Below the pieces are notes generated by a model. It ran no database searches. It had not been told where the DNA came from and worked only from the letters and a program-made list of their open reading frames with translations. Shown piece by piece: positions 1 to 4,800 of a stretch of DNA of 5,503 nucleotides. Both the position numbers and the translations under genes were made by a program. Location: assembly GCA_028682985.1 (NCBI GenBank), contig JAJRAE010000150.1:1-5503 (forward strand), written 5' to 3'. Position 1 is the stretch's first letter, and each line of letters begins with the position of its first letter. Origin of the DNA: Methanobacterium sp. Lineage in GTDB: Archaea > Methanobacteriota > Methanobacteria > Methanobacteriales > Methanobacteriaceae.

Positions 1-914
1 GGTTCTTCAGCGGTTTCCTCTTTTACTGGTTCTTCAGCAGATTTCTTTACTGTTCCGGCTTTTTTCTCAGCAGGTTTCTTAGTAGATTTCTTTGCGGGTT
101 TCTTTACTGTTTCAGCTTCTGTTTCAGCTGTTTCTTCTTTTACTGGTTCTTCAACAGCTTCTTTTTCGATTTTTTCGATGTCTTCTTGGTCTTCAGTTGG
201 CTCGGTAATTTCATCTTCCACCTGGTCTGCAATGGATTCTTCCTTTGGTTCTTCAATTGCTGTTTCAGTTGGTTCTTCCACTACCTCTTCCATTACGGTA
301 TCAATAGGGGTTTCCTCTATTGTAGGTTGAATGATATCCACCTTATCTGGTAGGATAGTTCCTGGTGGCATGATCCTAACGTAGATTCCCAGTACTCCTG
401 GTTTGAGCTGTACGGTTGCGAATCCTGTTCTCACAAATCTGGTGGAGGGTTCTCCGCATTTCTTGATATATCCATCAATGAATTTAGCACAGGCGGATCT
501 GGATCCTCTGATCTTTCCAGATATAGTTACTTCCACTCCCTGTGCCCCGGCACCCATTATTCTTCTCAGTGCAGTGTATGCTACTCTACGGAAGTGCATT
601 CCTCTCTGCAGCATGGCTGCTATTTTATGGGCCATTATTTTAGGGTTTAGTTCCGGTACATCTACTTCCTTAACCTCTACTTGGGGGTTTTCCAGGTCAT
701 AGTTGTTTTTAAGGTTCTGGGTGATGTTTCGTACGGTTTTTCCACCCCTGCCTATTACCATTCCTGGTCTTTCAGCATAAACCACTACCATGGTTCCTAG
801 GGGTGTTACCTGGATTTCCATTCCACCATAGCCGGCTCTTTCCAGTTCGTTTTCTAAGTATTCATCGATTCTGGTCCTTTTGAGACCTTCTGTTACAAAA
901 TCCTTTTCAATCAT
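1..914 (-). CDS. rps3: Small-subunit ribosomal protein uS3 (S3), archaeal type, C-terminal end outside the window
   Basis: uS3 sits in the head of the small subunit at the mRNA entry site. The ATG at 914-912 opens a frame of 304 codons that runs off the window edge with no stop. A type II KH domain covers roughly residues 17-90, with its GRGGK loop at 55-59. The S3 C-terminal domain follows, with RGMHFRRVAYTALRRIMGAG and SGKIRGSRSACAKFIDGYIK, and ends near MPPGTILPDKVDI (182-194). Residues 196-304 are an extra tail: about 33 Glu, 5 Asp and 15 Lys in 109 residues, with no Arg, Leu or aromatic residue. The tail is acidic first, then Lys/Ala/Pro-rich at 269-293. The start is fixed by MIEKDFVTEGLKRTRIDEYL and by a GGGGAG ribosome-binding site. 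The ATG overlaps the rpl22 stop in ATGA, so translation of the two is probably coupled. Identity is certain; the length and role of the tail are not. Confidence 0.97.
   Translation of the reverse strand, partial: MIEKDFVTEGLKRTRIDEYLENELERAGYGGMEIQVTPLGTMVVVYAERPGMVIGRGGKTVRNITQNLKNNYDLENPQVEVKEVDVPELNPKIMAHKIAAMLQRGMHFRRVAYTALRRIMGAGAQGVEVTISGKIRGSRSACAKFIDGYIKKCGEPSTRFVRTGFATVQLKPGVLGIYVRIMPPGTILPDKVDIIQPTIEETPIDTVMEEVVEEPTETAIEEPKEESIADQVEDEITEPTEDQEDIEKIEKEAVEEPVKEETAETEAETVKKPAKKSTKKPAEKKAGTVKKSAEEPVKEETAEE
6..152 (-). repeat. Two-copy repeat in the uS3 tail flanking a lysine-rich block
   Basis: The ten-residue string EEPVKEETAE occurs at residues 255-264 (bases 152-123) and again at 294-303 (bases 35-6), 39 codons apart. 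At DNA level, 17 bases are identical (137-153 and 20-36). Between the copies lies a block with 10 Lys in 25 residues, containing KKPAKK, TKKPAEKK and two TVKK strings. It looks like in-frame expansion of a disordered tail; a further copy could lie past the window edge. Confidence 0.75.
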
Positions 915-1372
915 TGAATCTCCCCTAGTACTATTTGTATGTGGGTTGTTGGTGTGTTGAAGGGGCTTGCTCTTCCAAATGCTCGGGGAGTCCATCCTCT
1001 TATTACATAGCCGCGGTGGCTGGATATGTGAACTATCTCCAGATTATCTGTATCTAATCCTTGGTATTCAGCGTTAGCCTGGGCATTCTCCAGTACGTCT
1101 AATATCCGGCTGGCTGCTTTAACTGGATATCTTCCAGTGGGCCAACCTTCCAGACCTCTTCGGTGTCCTACTTTTTTGTTGTGTCGCTTGAAGGGTACTG
1201 GTTTGTTCAACTCAATAACTTCTCCCAGGTATTCCCTGGCTTCTTCCACTTCCATTCCCCTCAGAGCGTTGCATATCTCTCGAGAATGTTTGGGGGATAT
1301 TTTAAGTGACCTGCCTGTTGCTTTGGCCTTTTTATTCATATCCTCATTGTAAGCATATTTAATCTTAGACAT
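911..1372 (-). CDS. rpl22: Large-subunit ribosomal protein uL22 (L22), archaeal type
   Basis: uL22 binds 23S rRNA, and its long beta-hairpin lines the polypeptide exit tunnel near the uL4 loop. The 153-residue length is usual for archaea. It opens MSKIKYAYNED, and the helical core includes SLKISPKHSREICNALRGM at about 22-40. An archaeal/eukaryotic-type basic insertion is seen at about 60-83 (FKRHNKKVGHRRG, GWPTGRYPVKAA), absent from the shorter bacterial L22. The tunnel hairpin is at about 118-145 (HRGYVIRGWTPRAFGRASPF). The ATG is preceded by GGAG seven bases upstream, in the 12-nt gap after rps19. The TGA stop overlaps the rps3 ATG. No anomaly seen. Confidence 0.98.
   Translation of the reverse strand: MSKIKYAYNEDMNKKAKATGRSLKISPKHSREICNALRGMEVEEAREYLGEVIELNKPVPFKRHNKKVGHRRGLEGWPTGRYPVKAASRILDVLENAQANAEYQGLDTDNLEIVHISSHRGYVIRGWTPRAFGRASPFNTPTTHIQIVLGEIQ
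920..925 (-). promoter_or_regulatory. Ribosome-binding site of rps3 inside the end of rpl22
   Basis: The minus strand reads GGGGAG, then five bases, then the rps3 ATG. The motif lies within the last codons of rpl22, so a ribosome ending uL22 is already at the uS3 start. It supports the ATG at 914 as the start. Confidence 0.7.
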
Positions 1373-1384
1373 GTTATAACTCCA

Positions 1385-1795
1385 TTATTTAAGGGGCACG
1401 AACATAGATGATCTAGTTGCTCCCATACCGGGATCTCCGTGCTGCACTCTCTGTCTGGTCACTGCAAACTCTCCGAAATAGCACCCGATCATCTCAGGCT
1501 GGATGGTTACTTCCACAAATACCTTTCCATTGTATATTCCAAAGGTCATTCCCACCATTTCCGGTAATATTACCATGTCCCGACAGTGGGTTTTGATGAC
1601 ACGAGGTCTTCCGCCCTGGTCTCCTTCCTTTTTGAGTTTTCTAATCTTTTCCAGTACTTTCTTCTGTCTGGGAAGAAAGCCTTTTCTTAATGATCTTCTC
1701 TGCCTGGAAGGGAATAGCTGGATCACGTTGTCCAGTGGCATTTCCTGTAATTCTTCCAGTGTATAACCGCGATAACTAAATTCTTTTCTAGCCAA
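1385..1795 (-). CDS. rps19: Small-subunit ribosomal protein uS19 (S19; eukaryotic S15 family), TTG start
   Basis: uS19 lies in the small-subunit head near uS13 and the inter-subunit bridges. The 136-residue protein has the archaeal/eukaryotic N-terminal extension (ARKEFSYRGYTLEELQEM), then a basic stretch at 31-56, then the family core: IKTHCRDMVILPEMVGMTFG at 67-86, YNGKVFVEVTIQPEMIG at 88-104 and the C-terminal HGDPGMGATRSSMFVPLK. Cys105 stands where, from memory, eukaryotic relatives have His (IGHYLGEF). The start is TTG at 1795-1793. The codon just upstream in frame is TAA, so no earlier start is possible. The next in-frame ATG is Met19, which would lose the conserved N-terminus. A strong GGAGG lies seven bases upstream. 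The gene follows a 79-nt gap after rpl2. Confidence 0.97.
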   Translation of the reverse strand: MARKEFSYRGYTLEELQEMPLDNVIQLFPSRQRRSLRKGFLPRQKKVLEKIRKLKKEGDQGGRPRVIKTHCRDMVILPEMVGMTFGIYNGKVFVEVTIQPEMIGCYFGEFAVTRQRVQHGDPGMGATRSSMFVPLK

Positions 1796-1800
1796 TTAGT

Positions 1801-1809
1801 CTCCTCCTC
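1801..1809 (-). promoter_or_regulatory. Strong ribosome-binding site deciding the TTG start of rps19
   Basis: The minus strand reads GAGGAGGAG, then ACTAA, then TTG. The GGAGG core is seven bases from the TTG, and an in-frame TAA directly precedes the TTG. Together these fix the start and may offset the weaker initiation codon. Confidence 0.8.
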
Positions 1810-1874
1810 AAATATTCTTTATCTAATTCAGTTATTTTTATTTCTCTATTTTTATCTTACTCTATAATTTCAGT
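1810..1874 (-). other. A-rich spacer between rpl2 and rps19
   Basis: This is most of the 79-nt gap, the longest between genes in the window. On the coding (minus) strand it is very A-rich and contains ATAAAAATA twice (1855-1847 and 1841-1833). I see no stem-loop, no U-tract on the coding strand that would suggest a terminator, and no convincing BRE/TATA box. A secondary internal promoter cannot be excluded by eye. Confidence 0.4.
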
Positions 1875-2600
1875 TTATCTTCGCTTTCCGGTTCGTTTTG
1901 CAGCTATGGAACCGACTTTTCTTCCTGGTGGAGCGTGTCTTGATACGGTAGTTGGCTTACCTGGATGTTGTCTGTTACCTCCACCGTGTGGGTGGTCTAC
2001 TGCGTTCATGGCCACTCCTCTCACACCTACGCTCTTCTTACCTTTGGCTTTTGTGGCGTAGTGTCTGTTCCCTGCTTTAAGGAATGGTTTTTCTTTTCTT
2101 CCTCCGCCGGCAACCACTCCTATGGTGGCTCTGCACTGGGGATGGAATGCCTTTAATTCCCCGGATGGTAATTCTAATATGGCTTTACCAACATCGTGGG
2201 TGATCAAAGAAGCGTAAGTTCCAGATGATCGGACGAATTTTCCACCGTCTCCTGGATTTTTTTCAATATTATATAGTGGTGTTCCTTCTGGAATTTCAGA
2301 AAGCGGTAGGGAATTACCGGGATTTATGGGTGCTGAAATTCCGCAGGCAATATCATCATTAATCTGTATACTTTCCGGAGCAAGAATGAGTAATTTTTCG
2401 TTATTTTCGAATTTGACAAGTGCCAGGGGGGCGCTTCGTCCCGGGTCGTGGATAATGTCCACCACTTTTCCCTGGAGGCTTCCTTCTTTTTCTATTTCAT
2501 CAAAAAATCTGTAAGCGATCCTTCCCTTGAATCGATGTGATGCACTTCTATAAGTGGGAGTTCCTCTTCCTCTCCTTTGAATTATAAGTCTTTTTCCCAT
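1875..2600 (-). CDS. rpl2: Large-subunit ribosomal protein uL2 (L2; eukaryotic L8 family)
   Basis: uL2 binds 23S rRNA near the peptidyl-transferase centre and is needed for subunit joining. The 241-residue length is usual for archaea and shorter than bacterial L2. It begins MGKRLIIQRRGRGTPTYRSA. An OB-like domain spans about 40-115 (GKVVDIIHDPGRSAPLALVK at 44-63) and an SH3-like domain about 115-190 (KNPGDGGKFVRSSGTYASLI; KAFHPQCRATIGVVAGGGRK). The signature VRGVAMNAVDHPHGGGNRQH at 193-212 carries the conserved histidines of the C-terminal loop near the catalytic centre, followed by a basic tail ending KRTGKRR. The ATG at 2600 has GGAGG nine bases upstream. The gene follows rpl23 after 28 nt. 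Confidence 0.98.
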   Translation of the reverse strand: MGKRLIIQRRGRGTPTYRSASHRFKGRIAYRFFDEIEKEGSLQGKVVDIIHDPGRSAPLALVKFENNEKLLILAPESIQINDDIACGISAPINPGNSLPLSEIPEGTPLYNIEKNPGDGGKFVRSSGTYASLITHDVGKAILELPSGELKAFHPQCRATIGVVAGGGRKEKPFLKAGNRHYATKAKGKKSVGVRGVAMNAVDHPHGGGNRQHPGKPTTVSRHAPPGRKVGSIAAKRTGKRR

Positions 2601-2628
2601 GTTATTATTCCTCCCTTGGGGGATTTGA

Positions 2629-2889
2629 TTAGAATACTCCCATCTTCACAGCGATATCTTCTGCGCTGTGTTCTGCTTCCAGTTTTATGTAGGCTATTTT
2701 TTCTCCACGTGAGGTTATCTGGGTGTTAACCCTTTCCACTTTCACAGCGTATAGTTCTTCAAAAGCAGTTTTTATCTGGGATTTGCGTGCTGTCCTTCTA
2801 ACCTTGAATGTTAACTCATTGTTTTGGTCAATGGCATTCATACTTTTTTCTGTTAAATGGGGTTTTTCTATTATTGAATAAGAATCCAT
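2629..2889 (-). CDS. rpl23: Large-subunit ribosomal protein uL23 (L23)
   Basis: uL23 sits at the rim of the exit tunnel, where signal recognition particle and other nascent-chain factors dock. The 86-residue protein matches the compact archaeal form, which lacks the tunnel-reaching loop of bacterial L23. It begins YSIIEKPHLTEKSM, has the family motif ARKSQIKTAFEELYAVKVER (34-53) followed by VNTQIT, and ends AEDIAVKMGVF. The ATG at 2889-2887 is the only ATG candidate before the in-frame upstream TAG. Its ribosome-binding site is weak: AGGA about ten bases upstream. It lies 26 nt after rpl4, so linkage to upstream translation is plausible. Confidence 0.97.
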   Translation of the reverse strand: MDSYSIIEKPHLTEKSMNAIDQNNELTFKVRRTARKSQIKTAFEELYAVKVERVNTQITSRGEKIAYIKLEAEHSAEDIAVKMGVF

Positions 2890-2915
2890 TTTAAATACAT
2901 CCTAATTTTTCTTAT

Positions 2916-3701
2916 TTAGTTTTGGAATAGTTCTCCAAGTTTTTCTATAGCTGATTTGGTGTAGATAGTTAGTCTGCCTGGGTGTGTTCCTGGTGCCAGT
3001 AGTTCTGCGTTGAGGTTATCCACCACTACTATGTCCACTCCTGTGTGGTTTCTGGCGCCCATGCTTATTCCTTTATCTTCTCCCACTACCAGCAGGGGTC
3101 CTTTTGGGGTTTTGTATTTTCTTCCCCTGGTTTTACCTCTTCCTGCCCTTATTGTGCGGCCGGATTTAGCTCTCACAACGTCGTCCATTACTCCCAGTTT
3201 TTTGAGTATTTCCCTGGTTTCGCTGGTCTTCTTGACTTTGGAAAGGTCATCGTCAACTACGAGTGGTATCTGGGGTACGTTTTCTGTGCGGTGTCCCCTT
3301 GCTTCCACCAGTTCCTGGTTAGCGGTGGCAGCCACTGCTGATCTGATGGCCAGTCTTTTTTCCTTCTTATTGATTTTCTCATGGATAATCCTGGCTGATC
3401 TTGGTGGATGGGCTCTTCTTCCTCCCACTGCCTGGGGTACGAAGGCACCTTTGGATCCGGCGGGGTGTCTGGAACCTTTTACACGAGGAACCATAGCTGC
3501 TCCCCTACCAGCTCCGTAAGACTTAGCTGTGGTCCTTTTACCTGCCATGGGATCTGTTCCCCAAGGCTGGATACGGGCAGTTTGGGATGATATAACCGCT
3601 CTTTTTATAAGATCAGGCCTGAATTCTTCTGTGAAAATACTAGGAAGTTCAATTTCATCTACTGTTTCACCTTCCAATGAATAAACCTTGATTTTTGTCA
3701 T
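2916..3701 (-). CDS. rpl4: Large-subunit ribosomal protein uL4 (archaeal L4; eukaryotic L4 family)
   Basis: uL4 binds 23S rRNA and sends a long loop into the exit tunnel, where it meets uL22 at the constriction. The 261 residues fit archaeal L4. The N-terminus (TKIKVYSLEGETVDEIELP) is followed by the arginine- and glycine-rich extended loop at about 43-106, with RIQPWGTDPMAGKRTTAKS, YGAGRGAAMVPRVKGSRHPA and FVPQAVGGRRAHPP. The second domain includes the archaeal/eukaryotic segment at 179-205 (KSGRTIRAGRGKTRGRKYK, then KGPLLVV). A TGA three codons before the ATG fixes the start. GTGAT just upstream matches the 3' part of an archaeal Shine-Dalgarno, but there is no GGAGG core. The gene lies 38 nt after rpl3. 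Confidence 0.98.
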   Translation of the reverse strand: MTKIKVYSLEGETVDEIELPSIFTEEFRPDLIKRAVISSQTARIQPWGTDPMAGKRTTAKSYGAGRGAAMVPRVKGSRHPAGSKGAFVPQAVGGRRAHPPRSARIIHEKINKKEKRLAIRSAVAATANQELVEARGHRTENVPQIPLVVDDDLSKVKKTSETREILKKLGVMDDVVRAKSGRTIRAGRGKTRGRKYKTPKGPLLVVGEDKGISMGARNHTGVDIVVVDNLNAELLAPGTHPGRLTIYTKSAIEKLGELFQN

Positions 3702-3739
3702 TTTAAATCACTTTCTTATTTTGTAATTATTTATTGAAT

Positions 3740-4750
3740 TTAAACTCCCTGTTTAGATGCGGTGCTTATAAATGATACCTGGGCAGGTTCATTATGTTTT
3801 CCGTGTGGTCGAACTGCTTTTCTGAGCATCACCAGACGTTTGGATGGTCCAGGTACTGATCCTCTTAGTAATACGTAGTTGTTCTTAACCATTCCATATT
3901 TCACAAATCCACCGGCAGGGTTGATTTCATCAACCTGTGCTGCTTCCCCTATCTTCAGTATCTTCTTGTTGTACTCGGTTCTTTTATGGTAGCCCATCTG
4001 TCCGGCCATTGGCACTGTCCACATGGTCCTTGATGGTGACCAGGGTCCTATTGAACCTACTACCCTAGCTTTACTGCTTCTTTTTGCTTTTCCGTACTGT
4101 ATTCTGATACCGAATCTTTTAACCGGTCCCTGGAATCCTTTTCCTTTGGTCACGGCTATGGTATCTACATGCTCCCCATCTGAGAAGGCATCGGCAGGGT
4201 TGATTTCCTTGCCTAATACGCTTATGGCATAGTCTATTTTCTCTTCTACACTGGTTCCTCCCAGCCCACATTCCAGTATTTCTGGTTTCTTTTTAGGCAC
4301 GCTGGTCAGGCGGGGTTTGGTATGAACTAATACTCTGATATCCTCTATTTCATCCAGTTTATTTTTTAATTCTTTTATCCGTGCTTCGGTGTTGGTTTTT
4401 TCTGGAAGAGTCATGGTTCTGGCCAGATCTTCATCCAGTTCACCGGCTAATACATCGGCCATGGTTTTCAGACCACGGGTATCTTTGCGGTAAGCTCTAA
4501 TTCCCAATACTACTATGGGGGGTGTTTCCAGTACAGTTACTGGGGTACTTATTTCCATTCCTTCAGTGGGGGAGTTTTTATGATTATCCAGCATGGTAAC
4601 ATGTGTCATTCCCACTTTGTAACCTGGAAATCCTAAAATTCCTACTTCTTCTGTTTGGGGCCAGGAGCTGGTTTTTGGTGATTCCTTAGCCGCCCTTTTT
4701 CTTGGACTATATGCTACTGATCCTTTTCTTGGTTGGTGATGTCTAGTCAT
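3740..4750 (-). CDS. rpl3: Large-subunit ribosomal protein uL3 (L3), archaeal type
   Basis: uL3 is an early-assembling 23S rRNA binder whose extensions reach the peptidyl-transferase centre. The 336-residue length matches archaeal L3, far longer than bacterial L3. It has a basic N-terminal arm (MTRHHQPRKGSVAYSPRKRA), the core start GILGFPGYKVGMTHVTMLD at 37-55, an archaeal-type helical, charged insertion at about 95-140 (GELDEDLAR; RIKELKNKLDEIEDIRVLV), and the signature TIAVTKGKGFQGPVKRFGIR at 197-216. The central loop at 231-257 (GSIGPWSPSRTMWTVPMAG, then QMGYHKRTE) corresponds to the tryptophan finger, Trp237 being the likely tip residue. The C-terminal half ends with GSVPGPSKRLVMLRKAVRP. 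The ATG at 4750 has an ideal AAGGAGG seven bases upstream. The 50-nt gap to the methyltransferase suggests cotranscription. Confidence 0.98.
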   Translation of the reverse strand: MTRHHQPRKGSVAYSPRKRAAKESPKTSSWPQTEEVGILGFPGYKVGMTHVTMLDNHKNSPTEGMEISTPVTVLETPPIVVLGIRAYRKDTRGLKTMADVLAGELDEDLARTMTLPEKTNTEARIKELKNKLDEIEDIRVLVHTKPRLTSVPKKKPEILECGLGGTSVEEKIDYAISVLGKEINPADAFSDGEHVDTIAVTKGKGFQGPVKRFGIRIQYGKAKRSSKARVVGSIGPWSPSRTMWTVPMAGQMGYHKRTEYNKKILKIGEAAQVDEINPAGGFVKYGMVKNNYVLLRGSVPGPSKRLVMLRKAVRPHGKHNEPAQVSFISTASKQGV

Positions 4751-4757
4751 AAAATTT

Positions 4758-4764
4758 CCTCCTT
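4758..4764 (-). promoter_or_regulatory. Ribosome-binding site of rpl3
   Basis: The minus strand reads AAGGAGG, then AAATTTT, then ATG. This is close to a perfect match to the archaeal 16S rRNA 3' end at standard spacing, and it fixes the rpl3 start at 4750. Confidence 0.8.
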
Positions 4765-4800
4765 ACATTTGCAAGTTCATTGCAACAAACTTAATTCGAG
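4765..4800 (-). other. Short leader before rpl3 with a TTGCAA pair and a five-codon frame
   Basis: Upstream of the rpl3 ribosome-binding site the minus strand has two copies of the self-complementary hexamer TTGCAA (4785-4780 and 4774-4769), separated by TGAAC. As RNA they can pair into a 6-bp stem with a 5-nt loop just before the Shine-Dalgarno; as DNA they are two palindromes 11 bp apart. The same stretch holds a five-codon frame, MNLQM, whose TAA (4766-4764) overlaps the first base of AAGGAGG. Either may be chance in so short a stretch. I see no clear TATA box. Confidence 0.35.

Noticed and set aside
1..300. The repetitive T/C-rich plus strand as a possible satellite or non-coding repeat region
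   Set aside because: On the minus strand it is a continuous open frame in phase with the uS3 core, with codon-level sense (Glu/Lys/Ala/Pro/Thr). It is a coding low-complexity tail.
403..702. A 99-codon plus-strand frame at the low-coordinate end
   Set aside because: The minus strand here encodes uS3 residues about 71-171, with clear family motifs. The plus frame is its complement.
1831..1856. T-rich plus-strand run in the rpl2-rps19 gap as a transcription terminator
   Set aside because: Archaeal termination of this operon would need a U-tract on the minus-strand transcript. Here the transcript is A-rich, and nothing on the plus strand needs terminating.
3010..3519. A 169-codon open frame on the plus strand within rpl4
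   Set aside because: It lies wholly antisense to the certain uL4 gene. Its Ser/Thr/Leu/Pro-rich composition is what the complement of an Arg/Gly/Lys-rich ribosomal protein gives. I see no ribosome-binding site or recognisable domain.
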